From assembly GCF_017948595.1 (NCBI RefSeq), contig NZ_JAGFBV010000004.1:124001-188000 (forward strand): a stretch of DNA of 64,000 nucleotides. The letters are read 5' to 3'. Under the pieces are notes generated by a model. That model worked only from the letters and a program-made list of their open reading frames with translations, was not told the DNA's origin and searched no databases. Positions 1 to 8,825 of the stretch are shown one piece after another. Positions within the stretch are counted from its first letter, which is position 1. Every line of letters begins with the position of its first letter. This DNA comes from Flavobacterium geliluteum. GTDB lineage: Bacteria; Bacteroidota; Bacteroidia; Flavobacteriales; Flavobacteriaceae. The translations under genes and the position numbers were made by a program.

Positions 1-1322
1 AAAGCTCTTAAAATCGATTTCCATTTGGCATCATCATTAATAATTTGGCGAATGGTGTGCAGCATATTGGCTCCTTTTGGATACATATCCCCAGAACCTT
101 CGTTGTTGACATCGTAATGCCCTATAATGGGTTTATCATTCTGAATCCCTCTTCTACAACCTATTACATACTCTGCTCCCGCTTCTTTACCATAATAATA
201 TTCTACAAAAAGACTCTCCGAATAATTGGTAAAACTCTCGTGAATCCACATATCTGCAATATCTTTGTAAGTGATATTATTAGCAAACCATTCGTGCCCA
301 GACTCATGGATGATGATAAAATCAAATTTTAATCCCCAGCCTGTTCCGCTTAAATCACGACCCAAATAACCGTTCTTGTACCCATTGCCATACGTCACAC
401 TACTTTGATGCTCCATCCCTAAATAAGGTGCCTCTACCAATTTGTAACTGTCTTCATAAAAAGGATACGGACCAAACCAGTTTTCAAATGCTTTTAACAT
501 TCTTGGCGCATCTTTAAATTGTTCTTTGGCAATCTCTAAATTGTCTCTTAAAACATAATAATTACAATCTAAATCTCCTTTTTCTCCTTTATATTTCTCA
601 GAAAAATTAACGTAATCGCCAATATTTATATTTACTCCGTAGTTATTAATAGGGTTCGAAACATACCAATTGAATGTCTTAGTGCCGTCTTTTTCTTTTT
701 TAACGCTTTGCAATCTTCCGTTTGAAACATCGGTTAAATCTCCCGGAACATTCACGCTAATGAGCATATTTTCTACTTCATCATACATGTGATCTTTGTT
801 CGGCCACCAAACGCTCGCACCCAATCCCTGACAGGAAGACGCAATAAAATCTTTTCCGTTTTTGTCTTTTTTCCAAGTAATTCCTCCGTCCCAAGGTGGT
901 TTTATCGCTTCTTTGGGTTTTCCTCCAAATGAAATAACAATTTCTTTGGTTGCACCTATTTTTTGAGCAGCGGTCAATTCGATAGAAAAGACATTTCCTT
1001 CTCTTTCAAATTTCAATTCTTTTCCGTCCTGCATTACTTTATAAATCTGCATAGGTTCCTGCAAATCGATCTGCATTTTTTTGTAATCACTTAAAACTGT
1101 ATAACGTATCGTGTTGGAACCTTTGATTGTTTTGTCTCCAGGATTTACTTTTATATCCAAATGATAGTATTTCAAATCCCACCAAGCTCTTTCTTTTGTG
1201 ATGCTTCCGCGCAAGGTATCCTGATGTGTAAAAACGGTTTCAGACTTGTTAAGAAGTCCTTGTGCATTGGCTGAAGAACCAACCAGAAAGGCGAAAAAAA
1301 CGCCACCAAAATATTTTTTCAT
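1..1322 (-). CDS. M1 family metallopeptidase, partial (3' end beyond left edge)
   Basis: Zinc aminopeptidase-type protein of the gluzincin (M1) family. About 440 N-terminal residues are inside the window and the frame stays open to base 1. It begins with a signal peptide (MKKYFGG, a hydrophobic stretch, then ANAQ), so it is exported. The zinc site is plain: HESGH at about residues 339-343 and a third ligand glutamate 19 residues after the second histidine (WIHESF, about E362). The exopeptidase motif reads GMEHQ rather than the canonical GAMEN, so an aminopeptidase mode is likely but not certain. The ATG at 1320-1322 is chosen because the signal peptide follows at once. A TACTTTTG box on the minus strand at 1373-1380 is a plausible promoter. 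It is transcribed away from the his operon end and is probably independent of it. Confidence 0.9.
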   Translation of the reverse strand, partial: MKKYFGGVFFAFLVGSSANAQGLLNKSETVFTHQDTLRGSITKERAWWDLKYYHLDIKVNPGDKTIKGSNTIRYTVLSDYKKMQIDLQEPMQIYKVMQDGKELKFEREGNVFSIELTAAQKIGATKEIVISFGGKPKEAIKPPWDGGITWKKDKNGKDFIASSCQGLGASVWWPNKDHMYDEVENMLISVNVPGDLTDVSNGRLQSVKKEKDGTKTFNWYVSNPINNYGVNINIGDYVNFSEKYKGEKGDLDCNYYVLRDNLEIAKEQFKDAPRMLKAFENWFGPYPFYEDSYKLVEAPYLGMEHQSSVTYGNGYKNGYLGRDLSGTGWGLKFDFIIIHESGHEWFANNITYKDIADMWIHESFTNYSESLFVEYYYGKEAGAEYVIGCRRGIQNDKPIIGHYDVNNEGSGDMYPKGANMLHTIRQIINDDAKWKSILRA

Positions 1323-1372
1323 TTTTAGAAATTTGGTATAAATAAAGTTACAGATGCGAAATTAATCCATAA

Positions 1373-1380
1373 CAAAAGTA
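1373..1380 (-). promoter_or_regulatory. Predicted -7 box for the M1 peptidase gene
   Basis: TACTTTTG on the minus strand fits the Bacteroidota TAnnTTTG -7 consensus. It would give a leader of roughly 45 nt before the ATG at 1322. No clear TTG -33 box is seen. Confidence 0.4.
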
Positions 1381-1795
1381 AACATTACGATTAAGTTTTT
1401 ACTGTTTTAACGATAGCTATTCTAAAAAAGTAGTTTTAAAATTGATTACTATTCTCTTTTTTAACTTTTAAGAACATTCTAAAATTGATGAAATTCGTTT
1501 AAGAATAGTTTTCTTTCACTGTCGTGAAAACCGAATGTATTGGTACTAGAAATTAAAAAGTTTTTATACTGATTTTATTTTCGCTTTTTTTCTAGTGAAG
1601 GTAGAATCCTCGCTAGAAGCTAACAAAAACTTTTTTTATCTTGAGTAAATTTCAGACGGAGATTCTTCCTTCGTCAGAATGACAAGATGGGTTTATCTAC
1701 TCTGTGATCATTTAGCTTATAACCTATTTTAATATTTTAAAATATAGCATTCAAGTTCTTTATTTACTAAAATTCCCCTCTAAAACCTAAAGCCT

Positions 1796-1873
1796 TAGCC
1801 CTGATGGAAACGGCATCCTTTTGTGCTGGGGTTCAGCACAAAAGATACAGTGTACAGCAGGAAATAGCTTCTA
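1796..1873 (+). repeat. Structured intergenic repeat, family A, copy 1
   Basis: The conserved left half (tagccctgatgg..cggcatcc) and right half (gatacag.g.acagcagg, then aaatagcttcta) match the copy at 14382-14461. They flank a perfect 11-bp hairpin: CTTTTGTGCTG at 1818-1828 pairs with CAGCACAAAAG at 1834-1844 around a 5-base loop. The hairpin arms differ from those of copy 2 but pairing is kept, which points to selection on structure. The outer AGC/GCT and CCT/AGG segments could also pair. Confidence 0.75.
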
Positions 1874-1909
1874 ATTATTGAACTGAGCTCGTAAACTTAA
1901 GCCACCATT

Positions 1910-2509
1910 TTACTTCTGGCGTTTCTTTAAAACATCAACAACGTCATTTAACTGAAAGCCTTTGGCCTGCAACAGAATCAGGTAATGAAATAATAAATCT
2001 GCGCTCTCGCTAAGGAATAAATCATCATTATCGTCTTTGGCTTCGATGACTACTTCTACAGCTTCTTCGCCTACTTTTTGCGCTATTTTATTGATGCCTT
2101 TTTCGAACAAAGATGCTACATAACTTTTTTCTGAGTCTGCATTTTCACGACGAATTTTGATTGTATTTTCTAAATCTGAAATAAAACCATAATTTGCCGC
2201 ATTGGGCTCCTGCCAACACGTATCTGCACCTGTGTGACACGTTGGCCCCACTGGTTTTGCCTGAATGAGAAGCGTGTCGCCATCGCAATCATTTTTGATG
2301 TCTACCAACTCTAAAAAGTTGCCACTCTCCTCGCCTTTTGTCCAAAGTCTTTGTTTGGAACGGCTGAAAAAAGTTACTTTTTGAGTTTCTATTGTTTTTT
2401 GAAGGGATTCTTCGTTCATGTACCCCAACATCAGAACATTTTTAGTTTCGGAGTCTTGAATAATTGCCGGAATCAATCCGTGTGCGCTTTTTGTGAAATC
2501 TACTTTCAT
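1910..2509 (-). CDS. hisIE: Bifunctional phosphoribosyl-AMP cyclohydrolase / phosphoribosyl-ATP pyrophosphatase
   Basis: Catalyses steps 2 and 3 of histidine synthesis: hydrolysis of phosphoribosyl-ATP to the AMP form, then ring opening. Residues 1-110 are the HisI domain with its metal-binding set (CDGD at 75-78, C91, C98). Residues 112-199 are the all-helical HisE pyrophosphatase with KVGEEAVEVVIEA at 145-157 and ESADLLFH at 168-175, which carry the acidic metal ligands. The length of 199 aa is normal for the fusion. It is the last gene of the leftward his operon, 44 bases after hisF. Confidence 0.97.
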   Translation of the reverse strand: MKVDFTKSAHGLIPAIIQDSETKNVLMLGYMNEESLQKTIETQKVTFFSRSKQRLWTKGEESGNFLELVDIKNDCDGDTLLIQAKPVGPTCHTGADTCWQEPNAANYGFISDLENTIKIRRENADSEKSYVASLFEKGINKIAQKVGEEAVEVVIEAKDDNDDLFLSESADLLFHYLILLQAKGFQLNDVVDVLKKRQK

Positions 2510-2553
2510 TTTTTTAGTCTAAAGTTGTAAAGTCGAAAGTTTTAAAGGTAAAA

Positions 2554-3309
2554 CTAAATTCGAACTTCTATATTGTTATTTTTTAATTCTTGTTTCAATG
2601 TTTTAATTTCGATTTCTTTAAAGTGAAAAACACTCGCGGCCAAAGCCGCATCTGCTTTTCCTGTCTTAAAAGCATCGATAAAATGTTGGATATTACCAGC
2701 ACCGCCCGAAGCAATAATCGGAATATTGATGAGCGTCGATAATTTGGCCAAAGCCTCGTTGGCAAAGCCGTTTTTAGTACCGTCATTATCCATAGAGGTA
2801 AATAAAATTTCGCCTGCGCCACGTTGGGCTACTTCAACCGCCCAATCGAATAGATTTAATGCTGTTGGCACTTTTCCGCCCACTAAATGCACGATCCATT
2901 GCCCGTCAATTTGTTTGGCATCTATCGCAACTACAACACATTGGCTGCCAAATTTCTGCGCCAAATCATTGATTAATTGCGGATTTTTTACTGCCGAAGA
3001 ATTGATCGAAACTTTGTCGGCTCCGTTATTGAGTAAAATTTCAACGTCTTCAACAGATGAAATTCCACCACCCACCGTAAACGGAATATTGATTTTTTCG
3101 GCGACACTTCGTACCATATTAACCAACGTTTTTCTGCGTTCTTCCGTTGCTGAAATATCCAAAAAAACCAATTCATCAGCTCCTTCATCAGAGTAAATTT
3201 TGGCTAATTCTACAGGATCACCAGCATCGCGTAAATCTACAAAATTAACGCCTTTCACAGTTCTTCCGTTTTTTATATCCAGACAGGGAATGATTCTTTT
3301 TGCTAACAT
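2554..3309 (-). CDS. hisF: Imidazole glycerol phosphate synthase cyclase subunit
   Basis: Forms IGP and AICAR from PRFAR, using ammonia passed from the glutaminase HisH. It is a (beta/alpha)8 barrel of 251 aa, the usual length. The catalytic aspartates D11 (CLDIKNGR) and D130 (VVAIDAKQ) are in place, as is the phosphate-binding TVGGGI loop near residue 80. It lies 67 bases after hisA and 44 before hisIE. Its partner HisH is encoded two genes upstream in the same operon. Confidence 0.98.
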   Translation of the reverse strand: MLAKRIIPCLDIKNGRTVKGVNFVDLRDAGDPVELAKIYSDEGADELVFLDISATEERRKTLVNMVRSVAEKINIPFTVGGGISSVEDVEILLNNGADKVSINSSAVKNPQLINDLAQKFGSQCVVVAIDAKQIDGQWIVHLVGGKVPTALNLFDWAVEVAQRGAGEILFTSMDNDGTKNGFANEALAKLSTLINIPIIASGGAGNIQHFIDAFKTGKADAALAASVFHFKEIEIKTLKQELKNNNIEVRI

Positions 3310-3376
3310 TTTTTTTTAGTTGTTGGTTAGTGGTTGTGAGTTGCTGGTCAATAAACGATCAAACGACAACCAACAA

Positions 3377-4102
3377 TTATTTACCTATTATATAGTTTTC
3401 CAGTTGTTTCAACGAAATTCTGCCTTCGTAAATCGCTTTTCCGATGATGGTTCCTTCACAACCTAATTCGGCTAATTTTGGCAGCTCATCAAAAGTTGAA
3501 ATACCGCCAGAAGCGATTAGTTTTACCCCTTTCGCTTCCGCTAAAATTTTCGCATACAAGTCAAAACTTGGGCCTTCGAGCATGCCGTCTTTAGCAATAT
3601 CGGTACAGATTACGTACTGAATTCCTTTAGTTTGATACTCCTGAATAAACGGAATCAACTCTTCATCAGAATCTTCTAACCAGCCTGAAACTGCAATTTT
3701 TTCGTCTTTGGCATCGGCTCCTAAAATAATTTTATCCGAACCGTATTCTGCAATCCATTTTTCGAAAATTGCTCTATTTTTTACCGCAATGCTTCCGCCC
3801 GTTATTTGGTTTGCACCGCTTTCAAACGCAATTCTCAAATCAGAATCTGCTTTTAAACCACCACCAAAATCAACTTTCAAACTTGTTTTAGAAGCAATTT
3901 GTTCCAAAATTTTATAATTGACAATTTTGCTTGATTTTGCTCCGTCTAAATCTACCAAATGCAGGTATTCGATACCGTGCGCTTCGAATGATTTCGCTAC
4001 TTCAAGCGGATTTTCGTTGTAAATAATTTTGGTATCGTAATCCCCTTTTGATAAGCGAACACATTTCCCGTCAATGATGTCTATGGCTGGTATTATTCTC
4101 AT
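3377..4102 (-). CDS. hisA: ProFAR isomerase (phosphoribosylformimino-AICAR ribotide isomerase)
   Basis: Catalyses the Amadori rearrangement of ProFAR to PRFAR in histidine synthesis. It is a (beta/alpha)8 barrel of 241 aa. Catalytic D8 (PAIDIIDGK), D130 (ILGADAKD) and the TDIAKDGML segment near residues 167-175 are present, together with DFGGGL near residue 80. It lies between hisH (124-base spacer) and hisF (67-base spacer). The spacer upstream is built from repeated AAAGT-type words. Confidence 0.97.
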   Translation of the reverse strand: MRIIPAIDIIDGKCVRLSKGDYDTKIIYNENPLEVAKSFEAHGIEYLHLVDLDGAKSSKIVNYKILEQIASKTSLKVDFGGGLKADSDLRIAFESGANQITGGSIAVKNRAIFEKWIAEYGSDKIILGADAKDEKIAVSGWLEDSDEELIPFIQEYQTKGIQYVICTDIAKDGMLEGPSFDLYAKILAEAKGVKLIASGGISTFDELPKLAELGCEGTIIGKAIYEGRISLKQLENYIIGK

Positions 4103-4226
4103 TTATTGATGTCTTAAAGTTTGAAAGTCTAAAGTCGCAAAGTATTATTTTTGATTGTCGATTAACGATTTTTGATTTCAGATTTTCTAAATTGATATTG
4201 TAATTGATTTTTGAAATTGATATTGA

Positions 4227-4808
4227 TTAAATTTTTAAAAAATTCTCCAAAATCTTCTCTCCAACAGCACCGCTTTTTTCTGGGTGAAATTGTGTTCCGT
4301 AAAAATTGTCTTTTTGCAATGCCGATGCATATTCTAACTCATAATTTGTCGTTGCAATTGCTGCCTCACAATACGGTGCGTAAAAACTATGCACCAAATA
4401 CATGAATTCGTTCTCCGGAATTCCTTTGAACAAATCCGATTTTAAATCGTAAATCTGATTCCAACCCATTTGTGGTACTTTGACTTTTGGTGTAAATTTT
4501 ATTACGTCAACATCAAAAATCCCAAGACCTTTTGTAGCGCCCTCTTCAGACGATTTGCACATCAATTGCATACCCAGACAAATTCCTAAAACGGGCTGTT
4601 TCAGATTCGGAATCAAACGATCCAAACCGCTTTCTTTCAGTTTTTTCATGGCCGAGCTTGCTTCGCCAACACCAGGAAAAATGACTTTGTCTGCCGCCAG
4701 AATTTCTTCTGGATTATTACTCAAAACGGCTTTAAAACCAAGCCTTTCAATAGCAAACATAATGCTCTGAATATTTCCTGCTCCGTAATTTATGATTACT
4801 ATTTTCAT
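4227..4808 (-). CDS. hisH: Imidazole glycerol phosphate synthase glutaminase subunit
   Basis: Class I glutamine amidotransferase that feeds ammonia to HisF. It has 193 aa, the usual length. The catalytic triad is visible: C77 in GICLGMQ, H175 and E177 in QFHPEKSG. The N-terminal NYGAGNIQS motif is typical of HisH. It follows hisB after 69 bases of AAGCYTTAAGC-like spacer. Confidence 0.97.
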   Translation of the reverse strand: MKIVIINYGAGNIQSIMFAIERLGFKAVLSNNPEEILAADKVIFPGVGEASSAMKKLKESGLDRLIPNLKQPVLGICLGMQLMCKSSEEGATKGLGIFDVDVIKFTPKVKVPQMGWNQIYDLKSDLFKGIPENEFMYLVHSFYAPYCEAAIATTNYELEYASALQKDNFYGTQFHPEKSGAVGEKILENFLKI

Positions 4809-4877
4809 TAAAAAAAGCTTTAAGCTTTAAGCCTTACGCTTTAGGCCTAATGCCTATAGCCTATTGCTTATAGCGTT
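4809..4877. repeat. hisB-hisH spacer made of AAGCYTTAAGC-type words
   Basis: Quasi-tandem copies of agctttaagc, aagccttacgc, ggcctaatgcc and gcctattgc fill the whole gap. The words are close to those of the hisG-hisD spacer. Confidence 0.55.
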
Positions 4878-6014
4878 TTACAACATTCCTTTCGTAGAAG
4901 GCAAAATCATTTTTTCCGTATCTCTTTTCACCGCTACTTTTATGGCTTTTGCAAAAGCTTTAAAAATAGCTTCAATTTTATGGTGCTCATTGGTTCCTTC
5001 AGCTTTAATGTTAATATTAGCTTTGGCACCGTCTGAGAAGGATTTAAAGAAATGATAAAACATCTCTGTTGGCATTTTACCCACCATTTCACGCTTAAAT
5101 TCGGTTTCCCAAACCAACCAGTTTCTACCACCAAAATCAATCGCTACCTGAGACAAACAATCGTCCATCGGTAAACAGAAACCATAACGTTCGATGCCTA
5201 ATTTATTGCCTAACGCTTTTGCAAAAACTTCTCCTAAAGCAATCGCAGTATCTTCAATCGTGTGATGTTCATCAACTTCCAGATCTCCTTTTACCAAAAT
5301 TTCAAGATCCATTTGACCGTGGCGCGCGATTTGGTCTAACATGTGATCAAAAAACGCAATCCCAGTTTCGATTTTACTTTTACCAGTTCCATCAAGATTT
5401 AGGTTGATAAAGATGTCTGTTTCGTTGGTTTTACGTGTAATAGAAGCCGAACGCGCTTCTAACTTCAAAAACTCATAAATGGCTTTCCAACTCATCGTTT
5501 GAAGAATAATCGTTTGGTCTAATTCTTCGCGTTTCGAGGATATTTCGTTACTTCCAATTCCATCATTATCGTTGATGAAAATGGCTTTTGCACCCAAATT
5601 TTTAGCCAACTCTACATCGGTCAAACGATCTCCTAGCACAAAAGAATTTTCTAAATCATACTCGGGATTATCAATATATTTGGTCAACATTCCGGTTCTT
5701 GGCTTGCGCGTTGGCGCATTATCTTCTGGAAAAGAGCGATCGATAAAAATATCATCAAACAAAACACCTTCGTTTTCAAAAGCTCTTAAAATAAAATTCT
5801 GAGTAGGCCAAAACGTATCTTCAGGAAAGCTATCGGTTCCAAGGCCGTCTTGGTTGGTCACCATTGCCAATTCGTAATCCAATTCATTGGCAATTTTAGC
5901 CAAATATTGAAACGCTTTTGGGTAAAATTCTACTTTCTCCAAAGCATCCAACTGATAATTTTCAGGTTCTAAAACAATCGTTCCGTCACGATCGATAAAA
6001 AGTACTTTTTTCAT
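4878..6014 (-). CDS. hisB: Bifunctional histidinol-phosphatase / imidazoleglycerol-phosphate dehydratase
   Basis: Catalyses steps 7 and 9 of the histidine pathway. Residues 1 to about 165 are a HAD-type phosphatase with DRDGT (nucleophile D8, acid D10) and the later [10 protein letters not shown] motif. Residues from about 190 are the dehydratase with the metal-binding [10 protein letters not shown] motif and a second histidine cluster ([11 protein letters not shown]) near the C-terminus. The length of 378 aa matches the fused form. The fusion means no separate phosphatase gene is needed in the operon. A 284-base spacer with two repeats separates it from hisC. Confidence 0.97.
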   Translation of the reverse strand: MKKVLFIDRDGTIVLEPENYQLDALEKVEFYPKAFQYLAKIANELDYELAMVTNQDGLGTDSFPEDTFWPTQNFILRAFENEGVLFDDIFIDRSFPEDNAPTRKPRTGMLTKYIDNPEYDLENSFVLGDRLTDVELAKNLGAKAIFINDNDGIGSNEISSKREELDQTIILQTMSWKAIYEFLKLEARSASITRKTNETDIFINLNLDGTGKSKIETGIAFFDHMLDQIARHGQMDLEILVKGDLEVDEHHTIEDTAIALGEVFAKALGNKLGIERYGFCLPMDDCLSQVAIDFGGRNWLVWETEFKREMVGKMPTEMFYHFFKSFSDGAKANINIKAEGTNEHHKIEAIFKAFAKAIKVAVKRDTEKMILPSTKGML

Positions 6015-6030
6015 ATTTACATTATATTTT

Positions 6031-6116
6031 GGGCGTGTCCCTCTGGGTCGGGCTTTCGGCTTTATCTTTTGTTCCGCTTCTCTTCACAAAAGGATATCAC
6101 CTCTATCCCTCACGCA
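6031..6116 (+). repeat. Structured intergenic repeat, family B, copy 1
   Basis: Begins gggcgtgtccctctgggtcg and ends cctctatccctcacgc. The centre holds an inverted repeat: ATCTTTTGT at 6064-6072 pairs with ACAAAAGGAT at 6086-6095, with one bulged G. A diverged relative with the same 'gctttcggctttatct' and 'ggata.c.cctctatc' blocks lies at about 23367-23425. Confidence 0.6.
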
Positions 6117-6179
6117 AAACGGTTTTCGATAATATTTTTTTGTTTTGCCACAGATTATGCAGATTAAAAGTTTTTTTTC

Positions 6180-6238
6180 GCCACGAATTGTACTAATTTT
6201 TACTAATTTAATTCGTGCTAATTTGTGGAATTCGTGGC
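6180..6238. repeat. Inverted repeat with GCCACGAATT arms
   Basis: GCCACGAATT at 6180-6189 is the exact reverse complement of AATTCGTGGC at 6229-6238. The interior repeats tactaatttttactaattt-type words. It lies inside the transcribed his spacer and could fold in the mRNA. Confidence 0.6.
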
Positions 6239-6298
6239 TAAAAATTACACACAATCAAAGAGAAAAATCATTTTAATCATTTAATTTGTGACTCTATT

Positions 6299-7345
6299 TT
6301 AGCTTAACAACTTCAATTCCTTAATCAAAACTGCATTTTCTTCTGGAATTCCAATCGTCAAACGTAGGCAATTTTCACATAAGGGCTGTGTAGTTCTGTT
6401 GCGAATTACAATTCCTTTTACGATCAACTCTTTGTATCTTTTATTGGCATCATCTACTTTTATCAACACAAAATTGGCTTCTGTTGGATATACTTTTTCT
6501 ACAAAATTAATGTCAAGTAAAACTTTAAGTAACTCTTCTCTTTGCTCAATTATAGAGGCTATTTCATTTTTTATTTTATTCACTTCATTTAAGCGCGAGA
6601 TAGCTCTTTGTTGCGTTAATTCGTTGATATTATAAGGTGGTTTTATTTTATTCAAAACCGAAATTACTACTTCTGAACCATAACAAATTCCCAGACGAAT
6701 TCCAGCCAGACCATATGCTTTAGAAAGTGTTTGTGTTATCACCAAGTTAGGATATTCATCGATTTCGGTCAGCCAGCTTTCTTTCTCAGAAAAATCAATA
6801 TACGCTTCGTCAATCACTACCAAGCCTTTAAAATTCTGAAGCAATTTTACCACACTTTCATCCGAAAAGGAATTTCCTGTTGGATTATTTGGCGAACATA
6901 AAAAGATAATTTTAGTATTTTGATCAACTGCATCTAATATTTTCTCGACTTGCGGCTGAAAATCATCAGAAAGTAAAATCTCTCTATTTTCTACCGCATT
7001 GATGTTGGCCAAAACTCCGTACATGCCGTACGTTGGCGGCAGCGAAATAATATTATCTGTCTTCGGCTCACAAAAAGCTCTAAATAACAAATCCAGCACT
7101 TCATCACTCCCGTTCCCCAACAAAATCTGACTTTGTTTTACCTTATTATTTTTAGCTAAAATTGCTTTTACCGAGTTTTGCTGCGGATCAGGATAACGAT
7201 TTACACCATTTTGAAACGGATTTTCATTCGCATCCAAAAAAATCATTTCTGCAGTATCAAAATCTTCAAACTCATCACGAGCAGATGAATATGGTTTTAG
7301 TATTTTAACGTTTTCACGTGTTATTGTATTTATATCGAACTCCAT
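6299..7345 (-). CDS. hisC: Histidinol-phosphate aminotransferase
   Basis: PLP-dependent class I/II aminotransferase that converts imidazole-acetol phosphate and glutamate to histidinol phosphate. With the ATG at 7343-7345 the protein has 348 aa. The frame is open for 23 further codons upstream, but those codons read like spacer text, and MEFDINTITR is a typical family start. The PLP lysine K209 lies in TLSKAYGLAGIRLG, and SPNNPTG (151-157) and DEAYIDF (179-185) supply cofactor contacts. It sits 83 bases after hisD and 284 before hisB. Confidence 0.96.
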   Translation of the reverse strand: MEFDINTITRENVKILKPYSSARDEFEDFDTAEMIFLDANENPFQNGVNRYPDPQQNSVKAILAKNNKVKQSQILLGNGSDEVLDLLFRAFCEPKTDNIISLPPTYGMYGVLANINAVENREILLSDDFQPQVEKILDAVDQNTKIIFLCSPNNPTGNSFSDESVVKLLQNFKGLVVIDEAYIDFSEKESWLTEIDEYPNLVITQTLSKAYGLAGIRLGICYGSEVVISVLNKIKPPYNINELTQQRAISRLNEVNKIKNEIASIIEQREELLKVLLDINFVEKVYPTEANFVLIKVDDANKRYKELIVKGIVIRNRTTQPLCENCLRLTIGIPEENAVLIKELKLLS

Positions 7346-7428
7346 TTTTTTTATTTTTTGAGAAGAGAAAAGAATCAAGAATAAAGATTCAGATCTATCC
7401 TTTAACTCTTTCATCTTGCTTCTTGTTT

Positions 7429-8721
7429 CTATTTTCTTTGTTCTATACTCTTCAATCTTAATGTCACGGCATTTTTATGCGCCTGTAAACCTTCGGCTTC
7501 AGCCATAATTTCAATCGCTTTTCCAATGTTTTGAATACCTTTTTCGGAGATTTTCTGGAACGTCATCGACTTCATAAAACTATCCAAATTTACTCCGCTA
7601 TAATTTTTTGCATATCCGTTTGTCGGCAAGGTATGATTGGTTCCGGAAGCATAATCTCCGGCACTTTCGGGTGTGTAATTCCCAATAAAAACCGAACCAG
7701 CGTTGCAAACCCCATTCGAATAAAAATCATCAAATTCTGAGCAGATAATAAAGTGTTCTGGCCCGTATTCGTTGATCAAATCTAAAGCGATAGTGTCGTT
7801 TTCGACCAAAATCAATTTTGAATTTTCAATGGCTTTTGCTGCGATTGCTTTTCTGGGTAGTGCTTCTATCTGAATTTGAACTTCTTTTTCGATAGCATTT
7901 ATCAGCTTTCTTGAGGTCGAAACCAAAATCACCTGACTGTCTGTACCATGTTCTGCTTGTGATAGTAAATCAGATGCCACAAATGCTGGAACAGCAGTAT
8001 CATCGGCCACGATCAACAATTCTGAAGGTCCCGCCGGCATATCGATTGCGACTCCAAATTGAGTTGCCAATTGTTTTGCAACGGTTACAAATTGGTTACC
8101 CGGACCAAAAATTTTATATACTTTTGGGATAGATTGTGTACCGAAAGTCATTCCGGCAATCGCCTGAATTCCGCCAACTTTTACTATTTTGGTTACACCA
8201 CACAACTGCGCAGCGTATAAAATTGCGGGATTTATTTTTCCGTTTTTATCGGGTGGCGAACATAAAACAATTTGTTTGCAACCCGCAATTTCAGCTGGAA
8301 CTGCCAGCATCAAAACAGTCGAGAATAAAGGCGCTGTGCCGCCCGGAATATACAAGCCAATTTTTTGAATCGGACGTTTTTCCTGCCAACAATTAACGCC
8401 TTCAATCGTTTCTACAGCGACTTTTTCTGTCTTTTGAGCGGCGTGAAATTTATAGATATTACTTTTTGCTAATTGAATAGCCTCTTTTAATTCAGCAGAA
8501 ATTAAACCTACTGCTTCCTGAATTTCTTCTGAGGTTACCTCATAGTTTTCTATAGTAACTCCGTCAAAAATAGAAGTATATTTAGCCACAGCTTCATCTC
8601 CTTTTTTCTGAACTTCCTTGAAAATTTCTTTTACAGTAACTTCAATATCATCTACCGTTTTGGTGGGTCTTTTTAGTATTTCAGACCACGTGTTTGGTTT
8701 TGGATTGTCTATTTTATTCAT
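7429..8721 (-). CDS. hisD: Histidinol dehydrogenase
   Basis: Zinc enzyme that oxidises histidinol to histidine in two NAD-dependent steps, the end of the pathway. It has 430 aa, the normal size. Recognisable segments are GLYIPGGTAP, FGPGNQFV, DMPAGPSE, LLSQAEHGTDSQ (zinc-ligand Gln/His), NEYGPEHF (catalytic Glu/His) and GTNHTLPTNG. It is second in the operon, 104 bases after hisG. That spacer is full of TTTAAGCTTAAGGC-like words. Confidence 0.98.
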   Translation of the reverse strand: MNKIDNPKPNTWSEILKRPTKTVDDIEVTVKEIFKEVQKKGDEAVAKYTSIFDGVTIENYEVTSEEIQEAVGLISAELKEAIQLAKSNIYKFHAAQKTEKVAVETIEGVNCWQEKRPIQKIGLYIPGGTAPLFSTVLMLAVPAEIAGCKQIVLCSPPDKNGKINPAILYAAQLCGVTKIVKVGGIQAIAGMTFGTQSIPKVYKIFGPGNQFVTVAKQLATQFGVAIDMPAGPSELLIVADDTAVPAFVASDLLSQAEHGTDSQVILVSTSRKLINAIEKEVQIQIEALPRKAIAAKAIENSKLILVENDTIALDLINEYGPEHFIICSEFDDFYSNGVCNAGSVFIGNYTPESAGDYASGTNHTLPTNGYAKNYSGVNLDSFMKSMTFQKISEKGIQNIGKAIEIMAEAEGLQAHKNAVTLRLKSIEQRK

Positions 8722-8825
8722 TTCTTTTTTTGCTTTAAGCTTAAGGCTGTAGGCTTTAAGCTTTATTATCTTATGTTTTTTTTGGCTTAAAGCTTATTGC
8801 CTAAAGCCTAGAGCGGGCGAAGCCC
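8722..8825. repeat. hisG-hisD spacer made of AAGCTTWAGGC-type words
   Basis: The spacer repeats short words such as tttaagctt, aaggctgtaggc, aaagctt and cctaaagcctag in both orientations, so it is largely self-complementary. The hisB-hisH spacer (4809-4877) uses the same vocabulary. It has no coding frame. Confidence 0.55.

Larger units (their letters stand above)
1323..1909. other. Intergenic region between hisIE and the M1 peptidase gene
   Basis: No credible gene is seen in about 590 bases. The left part holds the minus-strand promoter region of the peptidase. The middle (about 1575-1690) carries repeat-like text in which an 'agattcttccttcgtcagaatgac' type phrase follows a related 'gaaggtagaatcctcgctagaag' phrase. 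The right part holds the structured repeat at 1796-1873, which begins 37 bases beyond the hisIE stop. Confidence 0.6.
6015..6298. other. Long hisC-hisB spacer carrying two repeat elements
   Basis: This is by far the longest gap inside the his operon. It contains a family B hairpin repeat (6031-6116) and a different inverted repeat (6180-6238), both of which would be transcribed in the his mRNA. No coding frame is supported. Confidence 0.7.
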
